The position numbers and the translations under genes were made by a program. DNA of 44,934 bases. It comes from Thiothrix sp. GTDB taxonomy: Bacteria > Pseudomonadota > Gammaproteobacteria > Thiotrichales > Thiotrichaceae. Location: contig SSFA01000001.1 in the NCBI GenBank assembly GCA_008015155.1, positions 1 to 44,934 of the forward strand, in the 5' to 3' direction. Of this stretch, positions 1 to 8,572 are shown one piece after another. How positions within the stretch are numbered: position 1 is the first letter of the stretch; each line of letters opens with the position of its first letter. The notes beneath the pieces are model-generated. The model ran no database searches and had not been told where the DNA came from. It saw only the letters and a list, made by a program, of their open reading frames with translations.

Positions 1-1412
1 TAAAAGCGAATACTATCCGGCCCATAGGCGGATAAATCCCCAAACAAGGAACGCTTCCAACCGCCAAAGCTGTGATAGGAGACTGGAACCGGTAAGGGCA
101 CATTGATCCCCACCATCCCCACTTGAATATGATCCGAGAAGTAACGGGCTGCTTCGCCATCACGGGTGAAGATGCAAGTCCCATTGCCGTATTCATGTGC
201 ATTGATCAACTGCATGGCTTCTTCCATGCTGTCGACGCGCACCACTTGCAGAACCGGGCCAAAGATTTCTTCCCGGTAACTGATCATGGAGGGTTTCACA
301 TGATCAATTAAGGTCGCACCCACAAAGAAGCCATGTTCAAAACCTGCCACTGTGACTTTGCGTCCATCCACCACAATGGTCGCACCGTCTTGCTCGGCGC
401 TATCGATGTAGCCTTTAACCTTGTCTTGATGCGCTTTAGTGATTAAGGGGCCAAAGTCATTACTGCTGTCCGAGTAAGCACCGGCTTTCAGGTTCTGCAT
501 GGCAACTGTCATCTTTTCGACTAAGGCATTGGCTGCTTTATCACCTACCGCCACCGCGACCGACAAGGCCATACAACGCTCACCCGAAGAGCCAAAGGCC
601 GCACCGACTAGTTGTGCTACGGCATTATCCATATCCGCATCGTCGAGGACGATGGCATGGTTCTTTGCACCGCCTAGAGCTTGGCAGCGTTTACCGTTTT
701 TAGTCGCGGTGGAATAAATATATTCGGCAATGGGGGTGGAGCCGACAAAGCTGACGGCTTGTACGCGTGGATCATTGAGTAAGGTATCCACCGCTTCTTT
801 ATCACCATTGACTACATTGAGTACACCAGCCGGCAAACCGGCTTCATGCGCGAGTTGCGCGATCAACAAGGTGGAGCTGGGATCCCGTTCAGAAGGTTTC
901 AAGACAAAGGTATTGCCACAGACAATTGCGGACGGATACATCCATAACGGCACCATTGCCGGGAAGTTGAAGGGGGTAATCCCTGCCACGACACCTAAGG
1001 GTTGGAATTCACTCCATGAATCAATCCCAGGGCCGGTATTGCGGCTGTGTTCACCTTTTAAGAGTTCAGGGGCATAGCAGGCGAATTCGACATTCTCGAT
1101 ACCGCGCTGGAGTTCACCCCCGGCATCATGGGCGATTTTGCCGTGTTCTTCGCCGATGAGTTGATTAATCGCGCTGGCATGTTGTTCGAGCAGTTCTTTG
1201 AATTTGAACATCACCCGTGCGCGTTTGGCGGGAGGCGTATCGCGCCATGCAGGAAAGGCGGCTTGGGCGGCGGCAATGGCGTCTTCCACTGTAGCTTTCG
1301 AGGCCAGTGCCACATGTTTACTGACTTCACCCGTCGAAGGATTATACACCGGCTGCGTGCGCCCTGAGGCTGTCCGTAATTCGCCGTTGATTAAATGGCC
1401 GATTGTTTGCAT
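1..1412 (-). CDS. mmsA: CoA-acylating methylmalonate-semialdehyde dehydrogenase, cut by left edge
   Basis: Seen on the reverse strand from an ATG at 1412; about 470 of the usual ~500 residues are in the window and the C-terminus lies off the left edge. The protein is an aldehyde dehydrogenase of the MmsA/IolA type: it starts MQTIGHLINGELRTASGR, has the TPFNFPAMVPLWMYP segment and the nucleophile C280 in SSGERCMALS. Known role of the family: converts malonate or methylmalonate semialdehyde with CoA and NAD to acetyl- or propionyl-CoA, the last step of myo-inositol or valine breakdown. The operator pair upstream is shared with the sugar ABC operon at 7.7-11.5 kb, which favours the inositol (iolA) role. 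Choice between mmsA and iolA naming is an inference. Confidence 0.93.
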   Translation of the reverse strand, partial: MQTIGHLINGELRTASGRTQPVYNPSTGEVSKHVALASKATVEDAIAAAQAAFPAWRDTPPAKRARVMFKFKELLEQHASAINQLIGEEHGKIAHDAGGELQRGIENVEFACYAPELLKGEHSRNTGPGIDSWSEFQPLGVVAGITPFNFPAMVPLWMYPSAIVCGNTFVLKPSERDPSSTLLIAQLAHEAGLPAGVLNVVNGDKEAVDTLLNDPRVQAVSFVGSTPIAEYIYSTATKNGKRCQALGGAKNHAIVLDDADMDNAVAQLVGAAFGSSGERCMALSVAVAVGDKAANALVEKMTVAMQNLKAGAYSDSSNDFGPLITKAHQDKVKGYIDSAEQDGATIVVDGRKVTVAGFEHGFFVGATLIDHVKPSMISYREEIFGPVLQVVRVDSMEEAMQLINAHEYGNGTCIFTRDGEAARYFSDHIQVGMVGINVPLPVPVSYHSFGGWKRSLFGDLSAYGPDSIRF

Positions 1413-1444
1413 CCTTAACATCCTCAGGTATATGCTTATAAAAT

Positions 1445-1488
1445 AGAATAAATATTCTAAAAAATTATCATATAAGAATAAAAATTTC
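1445..1488. promoter_or_regulatory. Pair of RGAA-N6-TTYY operators upstream of mmsA
   Basis: Two 14-bp elements, AGAATAAATATTCT at 1445-1458 and AGAATAAAAATTTC at 1475-1488, start exactly 30 bp apart just upstream of mmsA. The first is a palindrome with 6-bp arms. The same arrangement with the same 30-bp period occurs at 11573-11616 before the ABC transporter operon. The pattern resembles the GGAA-N6-TTCC site reported for the RpiR-type inositol regulator IolR of rhizobia (recalled from the literature). No candidate regulator gene is in the window. The region is AT-rich, so the half-sites alone are weak; the repeated geometry is the main argument. Confidence 0.6.
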
Positions 1489-1653
1489 AAACTTATTCGA
1501 GGATACTGTCACATATTCAAGCTGAGCATATGGGAAAAAACAAGCCTATGTGTTGATGATATAGATAGCCTAAGAGCGCTAAAGTAGGCATTTTTTTGCC
1601 TAATACCTGTAGTATAGATACATCTATGAATACACTTTACAAGGAACCTTGCT

Positions 1654-2079
1654 ATGAGCCTACAACCCTTTCACTTAGCGATCCCCGTGTATGACTTGGC
1701 GGCTGCACGGCAGTTTTATGGCGAGATTTTTGGCTTAGAGGAAGGTCGTTCTTCTGAGCATTGGGTGGATTTTAATTTCTATGGGCATCAATTGGTGATC
1801 CATGAGCACCCAAAAACTGCTTACCAAGAACAGGCTAACACCAACGCAGTCGATGGGCACGACGTCCCTGTGCCGCATTTTGGGGTTGTGCTGACATGGG
1901 AGCAATGGGAAGCCTTAGCCGAGCGTTTACGTTCTTTCAATACCCATTTTGTGATTGAACCTTATATTCGCTTTCAAGGCCAAGTGGGTGAACAGGCTAC
2001 CATGTTCTTTCTTGATCCTTGCGGCAACGCCTTGGAGTTCAAAGCGTTTAAAGATATGACTCAATTGTTTGCTAAATGA
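1654..2079 (+). CDS. VOC (glyoxalase/dioxygenase-fold) family protein
   Basis: A 141-residue single-copy VOC protein with the family's opening [20 protein letters not shown]. Likely metal ligands are H7, H75 (VPHFGVV) and E128 (GNALEFKAF), the H/H/E spacing common to these metalloenzymes. ATG follows an AAGGAA ribosome site. The family covers glyoxalase I, extradiol dioxygenases and fosfomycin-type resistance proteins; nothing here fixes the substrate. It stands alone between mmsA (divergent) and the defence island, and is the last rightward host-like gene before the base composition drops. Confidence 0.85.
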   Translation: MSLQPFHLAIPVYDLAAARQFYGEIFGLEEGRSSEHWVDFNFYGHQLVIHEHPKTAYQEQANTNAVDGHDVPVPHFGVVLTWEQWEALAERLRSFNTHFVIEPYIRFQGQVGEQATMFFLDPCGNALEFKAFKDMTQLFAK

Positions 2080-2082
2080 CCC

Positions 2083-2173
2083 TTAAATATTCTCCGGCGT
2101 ATAAATATAAAAGGGTAATTTAATCGAAGGCAAGGTCTCTTTACTACGATCTACACCTTGCGCTGTAGCTGCT
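2083..2173 (-). pseudogene. Truncated C-terminal end of an unidentified reverse-strand gene
   Basis: The reverse strand reads AQGVDRSKETLPSIKLPFYI then YTPENI and a TAA stop at 2083-2085. The frame is closed upstream by TGA at 2174-2176, where sequence becomes very AT-rich. It looks like the last ~28 codons of a gene whose body was lost, possibly when the neighbouring island was inserted. I do not recognise the family. A chance short reading frame remains possible. Confidence 0.3.
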
Positions 2174-2462
2174 CACATACTTTATCGCACTTTAACACAT
2201 GCGTTCTACAAGATAAGAAATTTAAAATTTGAAAGATAATTTAGATTAATTAATTTTTCACTTCAAAATAGATCAATTTCATATCCTTATCTGTTAAGCT
2301 AATATTTGATTTTATTGTATCAACAGCACTACTATAACATTGATATTTTTAATTATTTAAAATAGGACATTAAAAACCTAGAATTTGAAGGTATTAGCTA
2401 GTACAGCTATTAATCACATTATTAAAAGAAAAAATTTATACTAAGGCATATAGCATTTATGA
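2174..2462. other. AT-rich intergenic stretch before the defence operon
   Basis: About 290 bases of strongly AT-rich DNA with scattered short A and T runs and stops in all frames. I see no gene, tRNA, clean terminator or long repeat in it. The shift in composition begins here and continues through the HerA-NurA-methylase genes, which suggests this is the left side of acquired DNA. Confidence 0.5.
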
Positions 2463-2491
2463 TTGACAAATCTAGGCTTAAGCTTTTAAAT
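2463..2491 (+). promoter_or_regulatory. Sigma70-like promoter of the herA-nurA-dam operon
   Basis: TTGACA at 2463-2468 is a perfect -35 box, followed by a 17-bp spacer and TTAAAT at 2486-2491 as -10. Transcription would begin near 2498, which excludes the upstream TTG at 2497 as start codon and supports ATG 2527 for the first gene. Confidence 0.6.
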
Positions 2492-2526
2492 AAAGATTGA
2501 TCACTACTCATCTCTTAAAGGCAGCT

Positions 2527-4617
2527 ATGGATATAACAAATCAAATTCTTACCAATGAATCCGCTCTTGTTAAGTTGCTGGGAAATTATGATGAGTCTTT
2601 TGTAGGTTATGTTTATGGTATGCGTTTTGATGAGGTATTAGTTTTAACTAATGACGCATTCAAACATCGCGTTAAGGGAATACCCCATAATTCATTTTTG
2701 GTAGCAGCTGGTTTCAACCCACAGTTGTATGGACAAGCTGATGAGGTAGATAAGGAAATCATTTTGCTTCGCGTTTTAGAGCCTGTTAGTTTGCCCCAAG
2801 ATACTGATTACATTAGGGCACGCATTGAACATCATCAGCGTCGTACTAGTGACGAGAAATACCCAGTATCTGCTAACGATGGGCATGACCCTATTTCAGC
2901 TGACCAGCTTCAATCAGGGGGACTGAAATGTAGTATTTTAGGTACTTTCTACATTGATGAAGATGCTAATCTTAGATTAGGTAGCGACATCGAAAATTTT
3001 ATGTCTCTTTCACGTTTGCGGGTATTCAAGCCACAAGCTGATGTCTTATCCAAAATTATTAATCATGTAAATCCAGAGGTTTTGGCAAAAGCTAAGGAGG
3101 AGGCGTTTAAAGCAGGTTTTAAAAATATGCCTTCTCCTATTGAAATTGGCTCAATACGCTTTACCTCTTCTGCTAGAATGCATAGATCCTCTAAAGAGAC
3201 TCGTGTGCCTGTTAATATCCAACCCACAGATTTCCTCGCTAGAAGAACCGCCGTTTTAGGTATGACTCGTACTGGTAAATCCAATACAGTCAAAACAACC
3301 GTTTCAGCCGTGGCACTTGCAGCTATGAAAGACAACATAAAAGTTGGTCAACTAATCTTCGATATCAATGGAGAGTATGCAAATGCTAACCATCAAGATG
3401 ATGGCAGCTCCATAGCAGATGTCTTCCCTCAACAAACTGTACGTTATAGAGCTATCAAGACCGCTGGCTTTGAAGATTTACGTGGCAACTTTTATCTAGA
3501 CTGTGACCAAGCCCTAAATTTAATTCAATCCTTATTTAAAGCTGAAAAATCGCCATTCTCTGGACAAGATTTAGATACTTTTATGTCTTCTACTTTAGAG
3601 GAACCTGAGCCACAAAATAGATCTGAACATACAAGATGGCAACATCATAAGGCTGTTTTTCAATGTATTTTATGTCGTGCTCGATATCCTGAACCAGCAG
3701 ATTTTCAAGTTGATATACCACTAGGTAAAAAGCTTTTAGAGCAAATCACGGCGTGGGCTGATAGACAATCGCCTGCTGTCACAGTCAATATTCCAACACA
3801 ACAGAAGGTTTCAGCAACAGAAGCGTGTGCTTGGTTTGAACGCCTAAGACAAATTAATTTAGCTATTAAAGAAGAACAAAGCAAAAAAAATGAAGCTGTT
3901 ATTGGATTAGAATCATCAACAAAAGGAAATTCTTGGATAGATCCTGTTTTCGAATCCTACTTAAATATGCTTGCACGTGAAACAAGCCGTAAACAAAGCT
4001 TTGGTGGATGGCGGGCAATTCAAAAATACCAAGACTATCACTCAAACCGTAGAAGTAGTGATGTGTCAACTGAAATAATTAATCATTTAGATTCAGGTAA
4101 AGTTGTAATACTAGATTTATCTGCTGGCCCTGTAGAAATTAGGACGGTGCTCTCTGAGCGTATTGCTCGTCAGATTTTTGAACGTCAAATGGCTGCCTTA
4201 AATAAAGGCCTTGTACCTAAAAATATTGTGATATATGTAGAAGAGGCTCACAACCTGATTGGCAAAAAGGCAAACCTTACTGATACATGGCCACGTATCG
4301 CTAAAGAAGGTGCTAAAGCACGTATTGCCTTTGTTTATGCCACTCAGGAACCTTCATCAGTACACCCCAATATTCTGGCAAACACAGAAAATTGGTTTGT
4401 CACACATTTGAATAACGATGACGAGTTAAAAACCTTAGGTAAATTTTATGACTTTAGCGATTTTGTCCAATCTTTGAAATCTGCTCAAGATGTAGGATTT
4501 GCACGCATTAAAACCCTGTCATCTCCTTTTGTTATTCCGACACAAATTAATCGCTTCTCGCCTGCTGAAATTAAAGAACTCATCCTAAAAATGGGAGAAG
4601 TACAAAATGCCATATAA
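2527..4617 (+). CDS. HerA-like ATPase/DNA translocase with HAS-barrel
   Basis: 696 residues from ATG 2527, preceded by AAAGG at 5 nt; the frame is open back to a TTG at 2497 but that lies at the predicted transcription start. An N-terminal HAS-barrel-like segment (VGYVYGMRFDEVLVLTND) is followed by a HerA/FtsK-type motor: Walker A GMTRTGKS at 245-252, a LIFDINGEYAN strand, and Walker B-like IYVEEAHN at 569-576. HerA family members form hexameric DNA translocases that work with the nuclease NurA; in bacteria HerA homologues also occur in anti-phage systems (Sir2-HerA, DUF4297-HerA). The next gene overlaps by 11 nt and is NurA-like, so the two probably form one complex. Function in defence is inferred from this context. 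Confidence 0.82.
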   Translation: MDITNQILTNESALVKLLGNYDESFVGYVYGMRFDEVLVLTNDAFKHRVKGIPHNSFLVAAGFNPQLYGQADEVDKEIILLRVLEPVSLPQDTDYIRARIEHHQRRTSDEKYPVSANDGHDPISADQLQSGGLKCSILGTFYIDEDANLRLGSDIENFMSLSRLRVFKPQADVLSKIINHVNPEVLAKAKEEAFKAGFKNMPSPIEIGSIRFTSSARMHRSSKETRVPVNIQPTDFLARRTAVLGMTRTGKSNTVKTTVSAVALAAMKDNIKVGQLIFDINGEYANANHQDDGSSIADVFPQQTVRYRAIKTAGFEDLRGNFYLDCDQALNLIQSLFKAEKSPFSGQDLDTFMSSTLEEPEPQNRSEHTRWQHHKAVFQCILCRARYPEPADFQVDIPLGKKLLEQITAWADRQSPAVTVNIPTQQKVSATEACAWFERLRQINLAIKEEQSKKNEAVIGLESSTKGNSWIDPVFESYLNMLARETSRKQSFGGWRAIQKYQDYHSNRRSSDVSTEIINHLDSGKVVILDLSAGPVEIRTVLSERIARQIFERQMAALNKGLVPKNIVIYVEEAHNLIGKKANLTDTWPRIAKEGAKARIAFVYATQEPSSVHPNILANTENWFVTHLNNDDELKTLGKFYDFSDFVQSLKSAQDVGFARIKTLSSPFVIPTQINRFSPAEIKELILKMGEVQNAI

Positions 4618-6004
4618 AGATCAAAGGGCTGCAAAAGGCGGGCATGCTGACTTTGTTAAAAACCCAGATGTGCAAAACTTCCTAGCTGAATGTGATTATT
4701 TGCGCGAACCTAGTGAAGCAGAAGCACAAAAAATTGTAGCGACTTTTAGTAAGGCTCCTTCACCTAATCCTCAAAATATTCCCCGTTATGTAGTAGCATC
4801 CGATGCAAGCAAAAGTGATACCCCCATCAATGATAAGTTGCCTAGCACTCAAGTAGGCTACGTAAAAGTAAGTCAGGTACTAATCGATACGGATAGTTAC
4901 TCGGAATTGATAAACCCTAATAGTCGGTTTGTAGACCCTTTCAAGGTAGCAGAATTACATCGTAATGCATCTCCCATCACCTTCGTTTTACCTGGTAGTA
5001 ATGTAAGATTCAAAGGTGCAAAAAGTGTCAAAGACGGTTTCAGAAAAGCGATCTTTGAGCAATTGAGCATGGATCGATCTCAAGGTAGTAGTAACCGCCT
5101 AGTTCTAAGTGAAATACTTGTTGAAATGAATGAAGGAATTGTAAAAATTGGAGAGACCAGAGAAAAAAAAGGTCAATGCCCTTCCTGTGGCGCAGAACAT
5201 GACTTTTCTTTTACTCTAAATAGTCAACAACAAGCTTGTCCCGATTGTAACGAGATAGTGTATGTAACAGATTGGCTTAGGTTACATGAAGATGTTTCAG
5301 ACTTCGGTAATAATACGAGTGCCATCACTCGTATGATGAACGCTGTAGAACATTTGCTACTGTGTGCGATGATCAAACAAATTTTTAGGGCAGATCCGAA
5401 AGCGTTAGGGAATATGGCTTTCGTGATGGATGGCCCTTTAGCAATATTTGGCCAACCTGCAAAGTTACATGCACGTATAATGAATTTTCTTGCTAAGATA
5501 AATACAATGCTTGAACAATTAAAAATTGATCCATTACTGATTGTAGGTTTACAAAAAACTGGCGAAGTTATGGATCATATTAATTTGCTTAAGAAATATT
5601 TACCTAATGGAGTTTTACGTTTACTCGATGATACTTATCGCTATGAATACATCAAAGGGAATGATGCACCTAGTAAAAATTTTGGCAATGAGACTTACTA
5701 TGGACAAGATTTTATCTTTAAGACAGAGTCAGGCAGGGTATTCAATTTTGCTATTCCATACACTTTTGCAAACAAAGCTGAATCAGTAAACTTCTCTAAA
5801 CAAAAAGCCGACCCATTAGTCTATGGAAATAATATTGCAAAAGCATGTCAGCTTATCAGACATTTTGAGTTAGACCTATATGAAAGTGCCATAGTTCCTG
5901 TAGCATTAGCACATAGACATGCTTCTATTAGTATTATGCCGGGTGGACATGTTTTAGATATTTTGACTAAAACTGGACTTCAGAAAAATCACCAAAATCT
6001 TTGA
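4607..6004 (+). CDS. NurA-like nuclease with zinc ribbon, partner of HerA
   Basis: 465 residues, start ATG 4607 overlapping the HerA stop by 11 nt, indicating coupled translation. The C-terminal half has a NurA-like core with MAFVMDGPLAIFG around D275, a DGxL acidic strand typical of NurA. A four-cysteine zinc ribbon (C191, C194, C211, C214) is inserted before it. NurA enzymes are RNase H-fold 5'-3' exo/endonucleases that resect DNA together with HerA. Assignment rests on the HerA pairing plus this motif; N-terminal residues 1-90 are not recognised. If not NurA, it would still be the dedicated effector partner of the HerA motor. Confidence 0.6.
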   Translation: MPYKDQRAAKGGHADFVKNPDVQNFLAECDYLREPSEAEAQKIVATFSKAPSPNPQNIPRYVVASDASKSDTPINDKLPSTQVGYVKVSQVLIDTDSYSELINPNSRFVDPFKVAELHRNASPITFVLPGSNVRFKGAKSVKDGFRKAIFEQLSMDRSQGSSNRLVLSEILVEMNEGIVKIGETREKKGQCPSCGAEHDFSFTLNSQQQACPDCNEIVYVTDWLRLHEDVSDFGNNTSAITRMMNAVEHLLLCAMIKQIFRADPKALGNMAFVMDGPLAIFGQPAKLHARIMNFLAKINTMLEQLKIDPLLIVGLQKTGEVMDHINLLKKYLPNGVLRLLDDTYRYEYIKGNDAPSKNFGNETYYGQDFIFKTESGRVFNFAIPYTFANKAESVNFSKQKADPLVYGNNIAKACQLIRHFELDLYESAIVPVALAHRHASISIMPGGHVLDILTKTGLQKNHQNL

Positions 6005-6008
6005 AGCA

Positions 6009-6872
6009 ATGCGATTTAATACTCCCCTACGCTATCCTGGTGGTAAAGGCAAACTTACCAACTATATAAAAGCAATTCTTGCTAAGAATAATCTTTTGGG
6101 TGGAGTATATGTTGAGCCTTATACTGGCGGGGCAGGTATTGCACTGAACCTCTTGATGGAAGATTGTGTTTCTGATATTTACATTAACGACTTAAATTTA
6201 GGTGTATATAGTTTTTGGCACTCTACACTTCAAAATAGCGAAGAGATGTGTAGGTTGATTGAAGAGACACCGGTCACCATGCAAGAATGGCACAACCAGC
6301 GATCTATATTTGAAAATCCTGAAAAGCATACGCTCTTGGAAACGGCATTCTCGACCTTCTTTTTAAACAGAACTAATCGCTCTGGAATTATCTGGGGTGG
6401 TGTCATTGGCGGAAAAGATCAAGCTGGTCTTTGGAAATTAGATGCTAGATTTAATAAAAGCAACTTGATAGAACGTATCAGAAAAATTACAAATTATACT
6501 GATCGCATTAACCTTTCAAATTTAGATGCTTCTTCATTCATAGATAAAATAACTCAAACACTACCAGAAAAATCCTTAATATACTTAGATCCACCTTACT
6601 ACATCAAAGGCAAAGGACTATATCAAAACCATTATTCACATAATGATCATATGCTCATAGCGAAAAAAGTACAAGCCGAAGTTAATTTACCTTGGATTGT
6701 ATCATATGACTACACGCCAGAAATTCTTAAAATGTATAAAAACAACCCCTCCATCATTTATGGAATAAATTATAGTGCTCAAAAAAAATACACAGGAGCA
6801 GAAATTATGTTTTTCAGCAAACAGCTAAAGATACCTGAGGTGAAAAATCCAGTAAATCTAAAAATTGCTTAG
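6009..6872 (+). CDS. DNA adenine methyltransferase, D12 (Dam) class
   Basis: 287 residues with the standard Dam-family layout: RYPGGKGKL at 8-16, the AdoMet motif EPYTGGAGIA at 36-45, and catalytic DPPYY at 194-198. These enzymes methylate N6 of adenine in short sites such as GATC; the actual target cannot be read from sequence. It lies 4 nt after the NurA-like gene, so it belongs to the same operon. The context suggests it marks self DNA for a HerA-NurA effector, i.e. a restriction-like system, rather than being the host's mismatch-repair Dam. The operon ends here, facing xisI head-on. Confidence 0.92.
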   Translation: MRFNTPLRYPGGKGKLTNYIKAILAKNNLLGGVYVEPYTGGAGIALNLLMEDCVSDIYINDLNLGVYSFWHSTLQNSEEMCRLIEETPVTMQEWHNQRSIFENPEKHTLLETAFSTFFLNRTNRSGIIWGGVIGGKDQAGLWKLDARFNKSNLIERIRKITNYTDRINLSNLDASSFIDKITQTLPEKSLIYLDPPYYIKGKGLYQNHYSHNDHMLIAKKVQAEVNLPWIVSYDYTPEILKMYKNNPSIIYGINYSAQKKYTGAEIMFFSKQLKIPEVKNPVNLKIA

Positions 6873-6898
6873 AAATATATTTTATAAGTGAAAGTTTG

Positions 6899-7258
6899 CT
6901 AAGCCGCTTGTTGTGAATCCTCTATCGATGAACCAAAACCAGTGTATTTACGCTTATATGGTGCATGAAAAGCGAGTACAATATCGTCTTTTGGCACACC
7001 AAATGCCACTAACTCGTTAGCTATACCTGTTTCAGTTCCATCATACTGTACCCAAATTTGATCACCTATAATATCTACATGAATGATTGAGCCATGAAAC
7101 CGCTCATGTCCACGCCAGCCTATAATCATTAACTGATAACGGTCATGCTCGGTGTCAAACAATAGCTCACGCTTTACCTGCTCATCATTCGTTGGCAGTT
7201 CAGCATAGGTTTTTAGCAACTGGCGAATATAGCGGCGATATGTTGCTAGTTTTTCCAT
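6899..7258 (-). CDS. xisI: XisI family protein
   Basis: 119 residues matching the XisI family (fdxN-element excision controlling factor): opening MEKLATYRRYIRQLLKTYAE, middle GWRGHERFHGSIIHVDI, and QYDGTETGIANELVAFGVPK. In Anabaena XisH and XisI control excision of the nifD/fdxN elements; most homologues occur in organisms without heterocysts and have no known role. It overlaps xisH by 13 nt and has a GGAG ribosome site. Convergent with the adenine methylase gene. Confidence 0.88.
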   Translation of the reverse strand: MEKLATYRRYIRQLLKTYAELPTNDEQVKRELLFDTEHDRYQLMIIGWRGHERFHGSIIHVDIIGDQIWVQYDGTETGIANELVAFGVPKDDIVLAFHAPYKRKYTGFGSSIEDSQQAA

Positions 7259-7662
7259 GACGAAATCTCCGCTTTTTCAGGATTGAAAATTAATACTTTA
7301 ACTTGATACTGAGCTAAAGCAAGTTGAATGAACGGTAAGGTAAAAAAGGTTTGATACGTATCATCAGCTACTGCCAAATACAATTCACGCATTTGCTGCT
7401 CAGTTGCTAAGGCTAAACGATAATTGAGAAATTGCCCTAAGGCTGTATGAAACTCAGTAACTAGGGAACTAGATAAAAAGCTTTTAATTTCAACAGCTAT
7501 TTTTTCATCGTCTCGCTCTGCCGCCAATAGCCGTTCAGCACCCAAGTCAATATATAAATCAACACCACCTGCTGTAATAGAGAGTGGGTCATGCGTAATC
7601 AACCAACCTTCTTTTTGCAAAGCAACTTTTACGGCTTGATGAAAAATATCACGAGCGGGCAT
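7246..7662 (-). CDS. xisH: XisH family protein (predicted endonuclease fold)
   Basis: 138 residues from ATG 7662, chosen because MPARDIFHQAVKVALQKEGW is the usual XisH opening and AAGGAAGG stands 4 nt upstream; an ATG five codons earlier has no such site. D39 and the E58-x-K60 pair (VEIKSF) fit the PD-(D/E)xK nuclease pattern assigned to this family. Paired with xisI in a two-gene operon beside a HerA-NurA-methylase cassette, which fits a mobile or conflict-related role better than developmental excision. Confidence 0.9.
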   Translation of the reverse strand: MPARDIFHQAVKVALQKEGWLITHDPLSITAGGVDLYIDLGAERLLAAERDDEKIAVEIKSFLSSSLVTEFHTALGQFLNYRLALATEQQMRELYLAVADDTYQTFFTLPFIQLALAQYQVKVLIFNPEKAEISSWKN

Positions 7663-7718
7663 TGAACCTTCCTTCATTTTGAAACAAGGTTAATATAGCA
7701 CGAAAGCTTATATTTCAA

Positions 7719-8498
7719 TTAAACCTTAAACGCCTCACGAAATTGCTCTAACGCTTGTTCGACATCACCACTCGCAAACGCTTCCATCCCCACCGCGCCG
7801 TTATAACCCATAGCTTTCAGCGCCAAGGCAATCCCACGATAATTAATCTCACCGGTTCCGGGCTGCATCCGCCCCGGTACATCCGCGACTTGAATCTCAC
7901 CAATCCACGGTAAGGATTTGCGACACAACTCAATCAAATTCCCTTCGCCAATTTGCGCATGATAAAGGTCGAGATTTAAACGCAAATGCGGGTGATTCAC
8001 CGCTGACACCAGCGCCAACGTATCTTCGGCACGCCCAAAGGGAACACCGGGATGATCGACAGGTAAATTGAGATTTTCGAGGGTAAAGGTCACCCCTTCT
8101 TTCTCACCCAAATCTGCCATGCGACGTAAGGTATCATAGGCTTTCAACCACATGGGGCCTCTGACCACTTCGCAGGGTGTCACCGGTAAACCACCTTCAC
8201 CTAAGCCCGTGCCATGCAGATTTAAACGCGCTACACCTAAACGCTTACCGACCTGTGCCGTTTCATAAGCGGTTTTGAGGAGTTCAGCAGCGCCCTCGTC
8301 ATCGGCCAAGCGCCCGCGCAGATAGCCATTCATGATGGTGAACGTCGCGCCGGATTGTTCGAGTTTAGTTAGATCATGATCCGGCCAATTCCATAAGCCC
8401 ACCCCAAAGCCTAATTCCGTCAGGCGTTTGGCGCGCCATTCGATGGGTCGGTCACGCCAGAGCATTTCCGCACAAGCCGCTAATTGAAATTGACTCAT
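7719..8498 (-). CDS. Hydroxypyruvate isomerase-like TIM-barrel protein
   Basis: 259 residues from ATG 8498 (MSQFQLAACAEMLWRDRPIE); the reading frame is open 20 codons further but that part lacks conservation. It belongs to the xylose-isomerase-like TIM-barrel group, and IGEIQVADVPGR, PGTGEINY and NLDLYHAQIGEGN are close to hydroxypyruvate isomerase (Hyi). Known Hyi proteins interconvert hydroxypyruvate and tartronate semialdehyde; related proteins (IolE, IolI, OtnI) act on inositol or other sugar acids. Last gene of the leftward ABC operon, so it probably acts on the imported sugar or polyol. Confidence 0.8.
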   Translation of the reverse strand: MSQFQLAACAEMLWRDRPIEWRAKRLTELGFGVGLWNWPDHDLTKLEQSGATFTIMNGYLRGRLADDEGAAELLKTAYETAQVGKRLGVARLNLHGTGLGEGGLPVTPCEVVRGPMWLKAYDTLRRMADLGEKEGVTFTLENLNLPVDHPGVPFGRAEDTLALVSAVNHPHLRLNLDLYHAQIGEGNLIELCRKSLPWIGEIQVADVPGRMQPGTGEINYRGIALALKAMGYNGAVGMEAFASGDVEQALEQFREAFKV

Positions 8499-8572
8499 GG
8501 TTCTAATCCCTAGAATTAAAAGTGTGGTGAGACTCAGCGCACCCTGGGAGCGCGCCAAGCTTTGGAGGAAAA

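Noticed and set aside
123..1446. Several rightward reading frames of 60-115 codons
   Set aside because: They are antisense to the clear mmsA/iolA coding sequence and carry no family motif or ribosome site.
2497..2526. TTG 2497 as start of the HerA-like gene
   Set aside because: It lies at the predicted transcription start and lacks a ribosome site; ATG 2527 has AAGG at proper distance.
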